From Myxococcus sp. CA023 (GTDB lineage Bacteria; Myxococcota; Myxococcia; Myxococcales; Myxococcaceae): a stretch of 64,000 nucleotides of DNA. The stretch is from NCBI RefSeq assembly GCF_010998615.1, contig NZ_JAAEAH010000041.1, positions 1 through 64,000 on the forward strand, written 5' to 3'. Below the pieces are notes generated by a model. It saw only the letters and a list, made by a program, of their open reading frames with translations. It was not told the DNA's origin and made no database searches. The position numbers and the translations under genes were made by a program. Below, piece after piece: positions 1 through 9,044 of this stretch; the stretch's first letter is position 1, and each line of letters opens with the position of its first letter.

Positions 1-501
1 GTGGACGGCCCCCCCCGGCTCGAACCCGTCAGCCCGCAGGCGTTCAAGGCCTCGGCCTCGGTCCCCAGCGGCGAGGACGAAGAGCCCGAGGAAATCTCCG
101 AGGACGAAGCCCAGTCCATCGACGAGGGGGACGACGACAGCCACTCCCGCGCGCGGCCCCAACCCGAGGAGCCGGACGAAATCAGCAGCGACGAGGTGGA
201 GGAAGCGGAGATTTCCGCCAGCAGTGCAGCGCAGCTCATCGAATCGGACGACGACCTCGAGGAAGCCGACGCCGACGTGGCCCCCGAGCCACACGACGAC
301 GGCCCCGCTCCGGAGCCGGTTCCCTCGACGCTGAACCCGTGGTTCGCCCAGCTCGCGCACGGGTACTGCCCCCCCGACGGAATCCGCTTCGACCGGCACA
401 CGCCCCCAACGACGTTCCCCGGTCGCGACGAGCCCACGAACCCCGCCCACCCGGCCCCCTCAGGCCGTTCGGAAGTCGTCGTCCGCGGCAAGGGCTCGTG
501 A
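1..501 (+). CDS. C-terminal part of an acidic low-complexity protein (5' end outside window)
   Basis: The reading frame is open from the first base to a TGA at 499-501, so this is probably the tail of a longer gene; the GTG at base 1 need not be its start. The first ~100 residues visible are dominated by Glu, Asp and Ser, with recurring short blocks such as EEISEDE and DEISSDE, which suggests a disordered acidic linker. It ends with a Pro-rich stretch containing NPWFAQLAHGYCPP. I recognise no domain and assign no function. It ends 99 bases before aglZ on the same strand. Confidence 0.6.
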   Translation: MDGPPRLEPVSPQAFKASASVPSGEDEEPEEISEDEAQSIDEGDDDSHSRARPQPEEPDEISSDEVEEAEISASSAAQLIESDDDLEEADADVAPEPHDDGPAPEPVPSTLNPWFAQLAHGYCPPDGIRFDRHTPPTTFPGRDEPTNPAHPAPSGRSEVVVRGKGS

Positions 502-522
502 GGCAGCCAACCGAGCTGCTCC

Positions 523-559
523 TGGAAACTTTCCAACGGTCGCAAGCGCCCGATAGGAT
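523..559 (+). promoter_or_regulatory. Possible aglZ control region with small inverted repeat
   Basis: In the 99-base gap before aglZ there is a perfect inverted repeat, TGGAAA-C-TTTCCA (523-535). A weak -10-like TAGGAT follows at 554-559. An AAAGGG stretch 5 bases before the ATG at 601 can serve as the ribosome site. Whether the repeat is an operator or part of a promoter is inference; the -35 match is poor. Confidence 0.25.
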
Positions 560-600
560 GTTCCGGTTTTCACAGCACTTTTTCCGGGACAAAGGGCTTC

Positions 601-3600
601 ATGGAGCGTCGGGTCCTCATCGTCGAAAGCGAGCATGATTTTGCGCTCAGTATGGCCACCGTGCTCAAGGGCGCGGGATACCAGACAGCCTTGGCTGAGA
701 CGGCGGCTGACGCACAGCGTGAGCTGGAGAAGCGCCGGCCAGACCTGGTCGTCCTCCGCGCGGAGCTGAAGGATCAGTCCGGCTTCGTCCTCTGCGGCAA
801 CATCAAGAAGGGCAAGTGGGGTCAGAATCTCAAGGTCCTGCTGCTCTCCTCCGAGAGCGGCGTGGATGGCCTGGCGCAGCATCGTCAGACGCCGCAGGCG
901 GCGGACGGCTACCTCGCCATCCCGTTCGAGATGGGCGAGCTGGCCGCCCTGAGCCACGGCATCGTGCCGCCGGGCACGGATGACACCGGCGCGTCGCTGG
1001 ATGCCGCGCTGAACGGGACGCGCGAAGCACCGCCGCCCATGCCTCCGTCGCTCAAGGCCGCCGCGGGGGGGCCGCCGAAGCTGCCCAAGCGCGAGCGCCG
1101 CAGCGCGATGACGGAAGAGGACCGCGCGTTCCTCGACCGCACGTTCCAGTCCATCGCGGACCGCAAGGCGGAGCTGCTCGCCGAGTCCCGCCAGCTCAAG
1201 CGTCCGCCACCGCGGCGCGAGCTGATGGGCACGCCCGAGGGCAAGATTCAGATCCTCCGCGACGAGCTGAAGACGCGCGAGGCCCAGCTCGCCCGCCTCT
1301 CCGAAATCTGGAACGTGCGCGAGCGCGAGCTGCTCTCCGGCGAGGACCGCATCCACGAGAAGGACGTGGAGCTGCAGGGCCTGAAGATGCAGGTGGACGA
1401 CCTGCTGCGCCGCTTCAACGAGGCCCAGCAGTCCACCATCCAGAAGGAGCGCGAGCACGGCGCCACCGTCGACGACCTGCTCCTCCAGAAGTTCTCCGCG
1501 GAGAAGGACCTCATCGAGGTCGTCGCCTCCAAGGAGAAGGACATCAACCTCCTGCGCCGGGAAGTCTCCCGCGCCGAGGAGGAGCTGAGCCGCCGCGCCG
1601 GCGAGCTGGAGCACGGCCGCAACGAGTACGACAAGCTGGAGAAGCACCTCGGCGTCGTCACACTCGAGTTCGAGGTCAAGGAGCAGAAGCTCCAGGACAC
1701 CGTCCTCGCGAATGAAGGCGAAATCGCGCGGCTGACGAAGCGCGGTGACGACTTCGAGGCCGAGCTGAGCCGCACCATCAGCGAGCGTGACCAGCGCTTC
1801 GCCGAGCTGGACGGTGAAATCCAGGCCCTCCAGGAGCGGCTGCAGCAGACCGAGCAGGAGCGCGACACCACCGTGCGCGGCCTGGAAGCCCGCGCTGCCC
1901 GTGCCGAGGAGCACGGCACCCAGGCTGACGCGGAAATCCACCGGCTCAACGCCGAGCGCGATGCGCTGGAGGCGAAGCTCAGCCAGCAGGTCGCGGACCT
2001 GGAGGCGGACCTCGCGCGAACCACGGGCGAGCGCGACCAGCTCCGGCTGGACAAGGACGCCCAGGAGGCCGAGCTCACCCAGCGCGTCGAGGAGCGTGAC
2101 GCGAAGCTCGGCACGCTCGAGCGCGAGCTGTCGGAGACCATCGCGCGGAACGAGCACACCGAGGCGGAGCTCAACGCCAACATCCAGCAGCAGCTGGAGC
2201 GCATCGGCGAGCTCGAGGGCGAAGTCGAGGCTGTCAAGACGCACCTGGAGGACCGCGAGAATGAGCTGACCGCGGAGCTCCAGGCGCTGGGACAGGCCAA
2301 GGACGAGCTGGAGACGGACCTCAACGACCGGCTCCAGGCCCTCTCCCAGGCGAAGGACGCGCTGGAGGCGGACCTCTCCCGTCAGTTGGAGGAGCTGCGC
2401 TCCGCCAAGGCCGAGCTCGAAGCGGACCTCACCGGCCAGATTCAAGCGCTCACCTCGCAGCTCGAGGAGACGCAGCGGCAGCTCGATGACTCGCAGCGGA
2501 CCGGCGAACAGCTCTCCGCGCGCGTGGCCCAGTTGGAGGACACCGTCTCCCAGCGGGAGTCCACCATCGAATCCCTGCAAGGGGACGTGGCCGCGCGCGA
2601 CCAGCGCATCTCCGAGCTGAGCGGAGACCTGGAGGCCACCAGCCAGACGCTCCAGCAGACGCAGCAGACGCTGGCGCAGACGGAGCAGCAGCTCGCCGAC
2701 ACGCAGAACACCCTCGCCAGCACCGAAGGCACGCTGGCGGAGACGCGCGGCGAACTGGACGCCACCAGCCAGACGCTGGTGGATACGCAGGCGCGCCTCT
2801 CCGACACCGAGGGCACGCTGGCGCAGACGCGCGGCGAGCTGGACGCCACCAGCCAGACGCTGACCCAGACGCAGCAGACCCTCTCCGACACGGAAGGAGC
2901 GCTGGCGGAGACGCGTGGCGAGCTGGATGCCACCTCCCAGACGCTCCAGCAGACACAGCAGGCGCTGGCGCAGACGGAAGGCGCGCTGGCCGAGACGCGC
3001 GGCGAGCTGGATGCCACCTCCCAGACGCTCCAGCAGACACAGCAGACGCTGGCGCAGACGGAGCAGCAGCTCGCCGACACGCAGAACACGCTCGCCAGCA
3101 CCGAAGGCACGCTGGCGGAGACGCGCGGCGAGCTGGAGGCCACCTCCCAGACGCTCCAGCAGACGCATGCGGCGCTGGAGGACACGCGCGGCGCGCTCCA
3201 GGAGACCAGCGACACGCTGGCGCACACCACCCGCGAGCGCGACCAGCGCATCGCGGAGCTGGCGGACCTGGGCGCCGCGAAGGACGCGCTGGAGCAGGAC
3301 CTCACCGGGCAGATTGGTCATCTCCGCAGCGAGCTGTCCGAGACGCAGGGCAACTACGAGGCCGAGCGGGCCGCGCACGAGAAGCTGGCCGCGGAGACGA
3401 GCGCGCACATCGGTGACCTCACCAGTGAGCGCGACGGACTCCGCTCCGAGCTGGAGGCCACCAGTCAGACGCTGGAGCAGACCCACGGCCAGCTCGCCGC
3501 CACCCGCGACGCGCTGGCGCGCGAGCAGCACGCGCACCAGGAGAGCCGGAAGGCCGCCGCGAGCACCCAGGCCGCGCTGGAAGGCCAGCTGGCCGAGGCG

Positions 3601-4947
3601 CGTGCCCATGGCGAGGACCTGGGCGAGCACCTCACCCTCACCAAGCACGAGCTGGGCACACGCGTCGCCGAGCTGACGCAGCTCACCGCCACGCTGGCGC
3701 AGACGGAGAACACCCGGGCCCACCTCGAGGAGCGGCTGCACACGCTCACCGAGGAGTCGCAGCGCCGCGAGGAGCTCCTCCAGAACGACCTGACGCAGAA
3801 GGGCACCGAGCTGTCGGACACGCTCCGCAAGCTCACCCACGTGACGCAGGAGAAGATGCGTCAGGCGGAGGTGCTCAACCGCGAGGTCGCCACCCGCACC
3901 GAGCAGCTCAAGGCCCTGGAGGCCAAGCTCCAGACGCAGGCCACCGAGGCCCGCCGTCAAGCCGAGGGCCTGGGGCAGCAGATTACCGGTCTCAACGAGC
4001 AGCTCGAACAGGGCCGCAAGGTGCAGGCGGGCCGAGAGGACCAGCTGCGCGCCGCGGGCGCTGCCCAGCAGAAACTCACCGCCGAGCGGGACGGCCTCGC
4101 GGGCCAGGTCCAGCAGGCCGAGGCCCGGCTCCAGCAGCAGGTCCAGCAGGCGAACCAGGAACGTGCCGACGCCAAGCGCGCGGCGGACGAACTGGCCGCG
4201 AAGCTGGCCAAGGCCGAGCAGCGCATCGCCCAGTTCGCGCAGGACGCCCAGACGCAGGCCACCGAGTCCGACGCCAGGGCCAAGGACCTGCAGGGCCAGC
4301 TGAGCGCGCGGGCGAAGAAGATTCAGGACCTGGAGCTGGCGGTGGAGAACGCGCAGGGCGCCAAGTCCCGCGCGGAGAAGGAGCTCAACGCCAAGGTGGC
4401 CGCCGCCGAGAGCAAGGCCCACGAGGCATCCACCCGCCTGGCCGCCGCGCAGAAGGAGCGCAAGGACCTGGAGGCGCGGCACGCCAAGGAGCAGGAAGAC
4501 CTCACCGCCAAGCAGAAGGCGGAGCTGGAGCGTCGCGACGCCATCAAGGCGCAGGAGGTCGCCCGCCTGCAGCAGTCCGTCCAGGAGAAGAGCAAGGCCC
4601 TCAAGGTCGCCGAGCTGGAGCTGGCCCGCTACAAGAGCAAGTCCGCCACCGTGGCCACCCCGGCCAAGGCCGCCGCCAAGCCCGCGGCGGCCGAGGACGA
4701 CGAGCTGGCCGTGAGGACGCAGCTCAACCAGGTCATCGCGCCCGCTGCGGCCCAGGCCCCGGCGAAGAAGCCGGCCGCAAAGCCTGCGGCCCAGGCCGCC
4801 GCGAAGAAGGCCCCTGCCCCGGCTCCCGCCCCGCCGGCGGCGCTGAGTGACGAGTCCGAGCCCACCGACCGGACCCTGGTCATCCAGCTGCCCACGGCCA
4901 AGGAAGACGACGACTGGACGGCCCTGGTGGACGAGCTGGACAAGTAA
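601..4947 (+). CDS. aglZ: AglZ-type gliding motility protein: pseudo-receiver plus giant coiled coil
   Basis: 1,448 residues. Residues 1 to ~125 look like a response-regulator receiver, but the phospho-acceptor position after the DLVVL strand is not Asp (it reads LRAEL) and the usual KP lysine motif is IPF, so this is a pseudo-receiver, as in M. xanthus AglZ and FrzS. From about residue 195 to 1,350 there is an almost unbroken heptad-patterned coiled coil rich in E, L, A, Q and R. An Ala/Pro/Lys-rich linker and an acidic tail ending in DELDK follow. In M. xanthus AglZ (about 1,400 residues) belongs to the focal-adhesion gliding machinery and works with the small GTPase MglA downstream of Frz signalling. 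The length favours AglZ over the much shorter FrzS. The coiled coil holds a near-perfect repeat array (2623-3126). Confidence 0.9.
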   Translation: MERRVLIVESEHDFALSMATVLKGAGYQTALAETAADAQRELEKRRPDLVVLRAELKDQSGFVLCGNIKKGKWGQNLKVLLLSSESGVDGLAQHRQTPQAADGYLAIPFEMGELAALSHGIVPPGTDDTGASLDAALNGTREAPPPMPPSLKAAAGGPPKLPKRERRSAMTEEDRAFLDRTFQSIADRKAELLAESRQLKRPPPRRELMGTPEGKIQILRDELKTREAQLARLSEIWNVRERELLSGEDRIHEKDVELQGLKMQVDDLLRRFNEAQQSTIQKEREHGATVDDLLLQKFSAEKDLIEVVASKEKDINLLRREVSRAEEELSRRAGELEHGRNEYDKLEKHLGVVTLEFEVKEQKLQDTVLANEGEIARLTKRGDDFEAELSRTISERDQRFAELDGEIQALQERLQQTEQERDTTVRGLEARAARAEEHGTQADAEIHRLNAERDALEAKLSQQVADLEADLARTTGERDQLRLDKDAQEAELTQRVEERDAKLGTLERELSETIARNEHTEAELNANIQQQLERIGELEGEVEAVKTHLEDRENELTAELQALGQAKDELETDLNDRLQALSQAKDALEADLSRQLEELRSAKAELEADLTGQIQALTSQLEETQRQLDDSQRTGEQLSARVAQLEDTVSQRESTIESLQGDVAARDQRISELSGDLEATSQTLQQTQQTLAQTEQQLADTQNTLASTEGTLAETRGELDATSQTLVDTQARLSDTEGTLAQTRGELDATSQTLTQTQQTLSDTEGALAETRGELDATSQTLQQTQQALAQTEGALAETRGELDATSQTLQQTQQTLAQTEQQLADTQNTLASTEGTLAETRGELEATSQTLQQTHAALEDTRGALQETSDTLAHTTRERDQRIAELADLGAAKDALEQDLTGQIGHLRSELSETQGNYEAERAAHEKLAAETSAHIGDLTSERDGLRSELEATSQTLEQTHGQLAATRDALAREQHAHQESRKAAASTQAALEGQLAEARAHGEDLGEHLTLTKHELGTRVAELTQLTATLAQTENTRAHLEERLHTLTEESQRREELLQNDLTQKGTELSDTLRKLTHVTQEKMRQAEVLNREVATRTEQLKALEAKLQTQATEARRQAEGLGQQITGLNEQLEQGRKVQAGREDQLRAAGAAQQKLTAERDGLAGQVQQAEARLQQQVQQANQERADAKRAADELAAKLAKAEQRIAQFAQDAQTQATESDARAKDLQGQLSARAKKIQDLELAVENAQGAKSRAEKELNAKVAAAESKAHEASTRLAAAQKERKDLEARHAKEQEDLTAKQKAELERRDAIKAQEVARLQQSVQEKSKALKVAELELARYKSKSATVATPAKAAAKPAAAEDDELAVRTQLNQVIAPAAAQAPAKKPAAKPAAQAAAKKAPAPAPAPPAALSDESEPTDRTLVIQLPTAKEDDDWTALVDELDK
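2623..3126 (+). repeat. In-frame 84/126-bp tandem repeats in the AglZ coiled coil
   Basis: Five consecutive units each open with G-(E/D)-L-(D/E)-ATSQTL: 2623-2748 (42 residues), 2749-2832, 2833-2916 and 2917-3000 (28 residues each) and 3001-3126 (42 residues). A diverged sixth unit follows. Unit lengths are multiples of 14 residues, so each gain or loss keeps the heptad register. The 42-residue units carry one extra 14-residue block (QQLADTQNTLASTE). The match is high at DNA level, so this block should vary in length between strains. Confidence 0.9.
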
Positions 4948-4955
4948 CGTAACGG

Positions 4956-4990
4956 CGTCGGGATTCCGGCACCCCGCCGGAATCCCGACG
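4956..4990. terminator. Hairpin terminator after aglZ
   Basis: A perfect 15-bp stem (4956-4970 with 4976-4990) closes a 5-base loop, 8 bases after the aglZ stop. No clear T-run follows on either strand, so it may act with the second hairpin at 5024-5070 or mainly protect the 3' end. Confidence 0.7.
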
Positions 4991-5023
4991 GCCTCGGCCT
5001 CGAAACCCCGAGGTCTCAATGAA

Positions 5024-5070
5024 ACGGCCCTGACATCCGTGCCCTAGCCGGGCAGGTGTGTCAGGGCCGT
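5024..5070. terminator. Second hairpin between aglZ and a convergent small gene
   Basis: A 12-bp perfect stem (5024-5035 with 5059-5070) encloses a 23-base loop that holds a smaller stem (gccc/gggc at 5041-5053). It lies between the convergent ends of aglZ (4947) and the minus-strand small gene (ends 5113), so it can serve both directions. Confidence 0.6.
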
Positions 5071-5112
5071 CTCAGTTCCAACCCAGGAAGCGTCGAGCGG
5101 TTCCATCCGCGC

Positions 5113-5334
5113 TCAGAGCGCGGCGCGTGCCTCGCGGACCAGCTCCTTGAAGTGGAGCGTGGAGACGACGTCCCGGAGCGACACCACGCGGCCCCCTATC
5201 TGGGCCTCCTCCTGGGCACGGCGCCAACTGCTGCGGAGTGTACGCAAGGCGACATAGGCCAGCAGAAGCGGGAAGCCGCCCGGAAGCAGGACCACTGCCA
5301 CCATCATCACCATCCGCAACCACGCCCACACCAT
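5113..5334 (-). CDS. Small single-pass membrane protein, unknown function
   Basis: 73 residues. Residues 8-32 form one hydrophobic segment (MVMMVAVVLLPGGFPLLLAY), followed by a charged, probably cytoplasmic tail ending in KELVREARAAL. The ATG at 5334 has a strong ribosome site (GGAGG, 9 bases upstream), which is the main reason to accept so short a gene. It runs towards aglZ, with two hairpins between them. I recognise no family. Confidence 0.65.
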   Translation of the reverse strand: MVWAWLRMVMMVAVVLLPGGFPLLLAYVALRTLRSSWRRAQEEAQIGGRVVSLRDVVSTLHFKELVREARAAL

Positions 5335-5523
5335 GACCGCTCACCTCCCTGAATACCGATTGGAAACAATGAGATGCACGACGTGTGCCCACGTTGCGCA
5401 GAAAATTTCCCTCCGGAATTACGCGGGTTTGCCAGGCAGCGGGGCGAACGGGCCACGGTGACGACACCGGAACCCTGGCATTTTTGCCGCAGTCGCCAGG
5501 AGGGCGTCGGTTAAGTTCACCGG

Positions 5524-6462
5524 GTGAGCACCCCTTCGACGGTTGAGAGCCACGCCTTCACCAGCGTGGAGGACGCGGAGAAGCGCCTGGAGCAGGTGGG
5601 CTATCTATCCTCGCCGGAGATCGCCACGGCGGCCTTCCTGGCGGACCGGATGGACAAGCCCATCCTGGTGGAAGGCCCCGCTGGCGTCGGCAAGACAGAG
5701 CTGGCCAAGGCCCTGGCCCAGGCGCTGGGCCGCGAGTTCATCCGGCTCCAGTGCTACGAAGGCCTGGACGAGGCGAAGGCCCTCTACGAGTGGGAGTACG
5801 CCAAGCAGTTGCTCTACACCCAGCTCCTCAAGGACAAGATTGGGGACATGGTGCAGGGCACCACCACGCTGGCGCAGGCGGCGGACCGGCTGGCCTCCAG
5901 CGACGCGGTGTTCTTCTCCGAACGCTTCCTGCTGCCCCGCCCGGTGCTGAAGGCCCAGCTCTCCGAGCGCCCCGCCCTGCTGCTGGTGGACGAAATCGAC
6001 AAGGCGGACCCGGAGTTCGAGGCCTTCCTGCTGGAGGTGCTCTCCGACAACGCCGTCACCATCCCCGAGCTGGGCACCTTCCGGGCGAAGCACATCCCCC
6101 GCGTGCTGCTCACCTCCAACGCCGCGCGCGAGCTGTCCGACGCGCTCAAGCGCCGCTGCCTCCACCTGCACATCGACTTCCCGGACCGCGAGCGCGAGCT
6201 GCGCATCGTCCGCTCGCGACTGCCCCAGGTGCCCCAGGTGCTGGCGGAGCAGGTGGTGGAAGCGGTGGCCGCCATCCGTTCGCTCGACCTGAAGAAGGCG
6301 CCCTCCATCAGCGAGACGCTCGACTGGGCCCAGAGCCTGGCGCTGCTGAACGCGGAGCAGCTCACCGCCGACGTGGTGGCCTCCACGCTGAACCTCGTCC
6401 TCAAGTACGAAGGCGACATCGAAAAGGCGAAGGCCAACCTCTCGCAGATTGCCCAGGCCTGA
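5524..6462 (+). CDS. MoxR-family AAA+ ATPase
   Basis: 312 residues, GTG start. Walker A is GPAGVGKTE (from about residue 51), Walker B is LLLVDEIDKAD, and sensor-1 is LLTSNAARE. The C-terminal half is the helical lid with DFPDRERELRIV. MoxR ATPases act as chaperone-like remodellers that usually insert metal cofactors or mature a partner with a von Willebrand A domain. No VWA gene lies next to it; the next gene, 16 bases downstream, is a patatin-like lipase. The first ~30 residues are extra to the core. Confidence 0.85.
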   Translation: MSTPSTVESHAFTSVEDAEKRLEQVGYLSSPEIATAAFLADRMDKPILVEGPAGVGKTELAKALAQALGREFIRLQCYEGLDEAKALYEWEYAKQLLYTQLLKDKIGDMVQGTTTLAQAADRLASSDAVFFSERFLLPRPVLKAQLSERPALLLVDEIDKADPEFEAFLLEVLSDNAVTIPELGTFRAKHIPRVLLTSNAARELSDALKRRCLHLHIDFPDRERELRIVRSRLPQVPQVLAEQVVEAVAAIRSLDLKKAPSISETLDWAQSLALLNAEQLTADVVASTLNLVLKYEGDIEKAKANLSQIAQA

Positions 6463-6478
6463 CGGGCCCTCGAAGCGC

Positions 6479-7894
6479 GTGCTGCTGAAGGAACGCTTCC
6501 AGATCACCCGGCCGCTCGAGGAGATGGAGCTCCGCCTCGTGCGCGCGTCGCTGGCCAACGCGGCCCTGGTCGACCCGCGCGAGGAAGCCATCCTCCGCAC
6601 CGCCCTGTCGCTGGCGCGCCTCTACAAGGTGCGGCACGGCGAACGCGACGTAGGCGTGGGCGCGCTGCTCACTCCGTTTCGCGAGGAGGTGGAGCGCCGC
6701 CTGGGCCCCGTCCTCCAAGCCCCCTTCCCGCCCACGCGGGACCGGCTGATGCCGCACGTGAAGGACCTGCGCCAGCACGCCGCCAAGGCGCGCGACATGG
6801 TGGCGCAGCGGCTGCGCGGGCGCGTTCCCCCCGAGGCACTGGACCGGGAAATCCGGCACAAGGAACTGGTGCTGGTCACCGGCGGCGGCGGCGGAACGGC
6901 CTACGTCTACCTGGGGGTGATGAGCCTCCTGGACGAATACGGCCTGGAGCCGCGCCTGCTCGCCGGGACGTCCATGGGCGCCATCCTCGCCATCATGCGC
7001 TCGCGCCTGACGCGCTTCGACGCCACGGACATGATCAACATCGTCCGCGGGCTGTCCTTCCGGAAGCTCTTCCGATTCATCTCCACGGAGAGCCGCTATG
7101 GCCTGCCCGCCGCGCTGAGGCTGTTTCTGCGCGCGGGGCTGGGCCGCTTCTTCAGCGCGGGACCGGAGAACAGCGGCATGCGGCTCAAGGACTTGCCGGT
7201 GCCGACGCTCATCGCCGTGGGCGGCATCCGCCGCGGCATGCTTCCCCGGCCGCTGGAGTATTACGAGCGCCTGCTGGGCACCAGTCCGCTGGGCCTGCTC
7301 AACCCCGTGGGCGTGGCACGCCGCATCCAGGCCGCCATGGGCGCCATGGCCGAGCTCTTCACCCGCCCCGAAATCACCGCCCGCCTCTACCTCGGCGCGG
7401 ACGACACCACTGGCGACTTCGACGCGCTCGACGCCGCGGGCTTCTCATCCGCGCTGCCCGGCGTCATCCACTACGACGTGCTGCGCGAGGACCCCGGCAT
7501 GCACACGTTGGTGGAAGGACTCATGGGCCAGCACGGCATCGCGAGGCTCATCGACGGAGGACTGGTGGACAACCTGCCAGCGAAGGCCGCGTGGAAGGCA
7601 GTGGCCCGAGGCCGCATCGGCACGCGCAACGCGTTCATCCTCGCGCTCGACGGCTTCGCCCCGAAGCTGACCACGCCCATCTGGCTGCCTCTCCAGCGGC
7701 TGGCCGCGATGACGGTGGCACCGAACCTTCCTTATACGCACCACGTCAAACGCTTTCCGCGAACACTGTCACCGCTGGACGTCGTACCGTCGGTGGAACT
7801 GGCCTCGAAGGCGTTACAATTCGGCAGGACGGCACTGGCGGAGGACCTCCCGTTCCTCCGTCGGATGCTTGCCCCCCTGCCACCGGTGCTGTGA
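6479..7894 (+). CDS. Patatin-like phospholipase
   Basis: 471 residues from GTG 6479; an in-frame TTG at 6449 would overlap the MoxR gene by 14 bases, and neither start has a clear ribosome site. An N-terminal helical region of ~130 residues precedes the patatin core. The core has an oxyanion glycine run in LVTGGGGGTAYVYLG, the nucleophile elbow GTSMG and the catalytic Asp in IDGGLVDN. These give the Ser-Asp dyad of patatin acyl hydrolases, which cleave phospholipids or lysolipids. No signal peptide is visible. Tight spacing implies cotranscription with the MoxR gene. The substrate is unknown. Confidence 0.85.
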   Translation: MLLKERFQITRPLEEMELRLVRASLANAALVDPREEAILRTALSLARLYKVRHGERDVGVGALLTPFREEVERRLGPVLQAPFPPTRDRLMPHVKDLRQHAAKARDMVAQRLRGRVPPEALDREIRHKELVLVTGGGGGTAYVYLGVMSLLDEYGLEPRLLAGTSMGAILAIMRSRLTRFDATDMINIVRGLSFRKLFRFISTESRYGLPAALRLFLRAGLGRFFSAGPENSGMRLKDLPVPTLIAVGGIRRGMLPRPLEYYERLLGTSPLGLLNPVGVARRIQAAMGAMAELFTRPEITARLYLGADDTTGDFDALDAAGFSSALPGVIHYDVLREDPGMHTLVEGLMGQHGIARLIDGGLVDNLPAKAAWKAVARGRIGTRNAFILALDGFAPKLTTPIWLPLQRLAAMTVAPNLPYTHHVKRFPRTLSPLDVVPSVELASKALQFGRTALAEDLPFLRRMLAPLPPVL

Positions 7895-7989
7895 CGGGTT
7901 CGGGACGAGAAACACGCTTTGACCTCATAGGTTTCGCTGACTAGAAGGCCCGGGCTGTCCTCTCAAACATCCAGGCGAAGGAACATCGA

Positions 7990-8937
7990 ATGAGCTCGAC
8001 CTCGAGTAGTGGAGTGCGCGCCGAGCAAATCTGGCTCGACGGCCGACTGATGAAATGGGACGAGGGCCACGTGCATCTGATGACGCACGCGCTTCACTAT
8101 GGCCTGGGTGTCTTCGAGGGCATCCGCGCATACAAGACGCACGACGGACGGCTGGCCGTCTTCCGGCTGCGTGAGCACGTCCGCCGGCTGCTCGACTCGG
8201 CCCACATCATCATGCTGAAGATTCCGTACACCGAGGACGAGCTCTTCGACGCGTGCGTGAATCTGCTTCGCGCGCAGAAGGACCTGTTCGCCAACGGCGC
8301 GTACCTGCGGCCGGTGGCCTTCATGGGCGACGGGGCCATGGGCCTGGGCGCGGTGAACCCCACCCGCACGGCCGTGACGGCGTGGGACTGGGGCGCGTAC
8401 CTGGGCGACAAGGGCATCAAGGAAGGCATCCGCGCCAAGGTCAGCTCGTACACGCGCATGCACGTCAACGTGAACATGGTGCGCGGGAAGATTACCGGCC
8501 AGTACGTCAACTCCATCCTCGCCAAGCGCGAGGCGGTGCTGGCGGGCTACGACGAGGCCATCCTCCTGGACATCAGCGGCTTCGTGGCCGAGGCCTCCGG
8601 AGAGAACATCTTCCAGGTGAACAAGAAGGGCATCATCAAGACGCCCCCGCTGTCCGGCCCCATCCTGGACGGCATCACCCGCGACACGGTGCTGCACATC
8701 CTGCGCGACAGCGGCCGCACGGTGGAGGAGGTCACCTTCACCCGCGACGCGCTCTACATCACCAATGAGATCTTCCTCTGCGGCACGGCGGCGGAGATCA
8801 CCCCCGTGCGCGAGGTGGACAACCGCCAGGTGGCCGACGGCAAGCCCGGCCCCATCACCCGGTACGTGCAGGACATGTACTTCCGCATCGTGCGTGGCCA
8901 GGAGCCGCGCTACGCGGACTGGCTCACGTACATCTGA
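7990..8937 (+). CDS. ilvE: Branched-chain amino acid aminotransferase
   Basis: 315 residues, class IV (fold type IV) PLP aminotransferase. It carries HALHYGLGVFEGIRAY near the N terminus. The PLP lysine is probably K167 in RGKITGQYVNS. The family signature runs from DEAILLD through ASGENIF, and the cofactor-binding end has LCGTAAEITPV. It interconverts Leu, Ile and Val with their 2-oxo acids, in the cytoplasm. An 11-bp perfect terminator stem follows, so it appears to be transcribed alone. Confidence 0.93.
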   Translation: MSSTSSSGVRAEQIWLDGRLMKWDEGHVHLMTHALHYGLGVFEGIRAYKTHDGRLAVFRLREHVRRLLDSAHIIMLKIPYTEDELFDACVNLLRAQKDLFANGAYLRPVAFMGDGAMGLGAVNPTRTAVTAWDWGAYLGDKGIKEGIRAKVSSYTRMHVNVNMVRGKITGQYVNSILAKREAVLAGYDEAILLDISGFVAEASGENIFQVNKKGIIKTPPLSGPILDGITRDTVLHILRDSGRTVEEVTFTRDALYITNEIFLCGTAAEITPVREVDNRQVADGKPGPITRYVQDMYFRIVRGQEPRYADWLTYI

Positions 8938-8949
8938 GCCACCCCGCTT

Positions 8950-8979
8950 CGCCCCCCTCTTCGGCATGAGAGGGGGGCG
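8950..8979 (+). terminator. Terminator after ilvE
   Basis: A perfect 11-bp stem (8950-8960 with 8969-8979) with an 8-base loop begins 13 bases after the ilvE stop. It is very G/C-rich (six consecutive C-G pairs), with no T-run after it. Confidence 0.7.
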
Positions 8980-9044
8980 GGCAGCCAGGGAAGAGGCCAC
9001 GTCCCGCGCCCGACCGCCCATCGAATGGGCTAGAACGGGGCTTG

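Noticed and set aside
2623-3126. Regular 84-bp repeats considered as a CRISPR-like array
   Set aside because: Units are in frame, adjacent without unique spacers and encode heptads of a coiled coil.
460-5019. 1,519-residue minus-strand open frame opposite aglZ
   Set aside because: Leu/Gly/Arg-rich shadow of the repetitive high-GC coiled-coil gene, with no domain and no ribosome site; frames of this sort are common opposite G/C-rich third positions.
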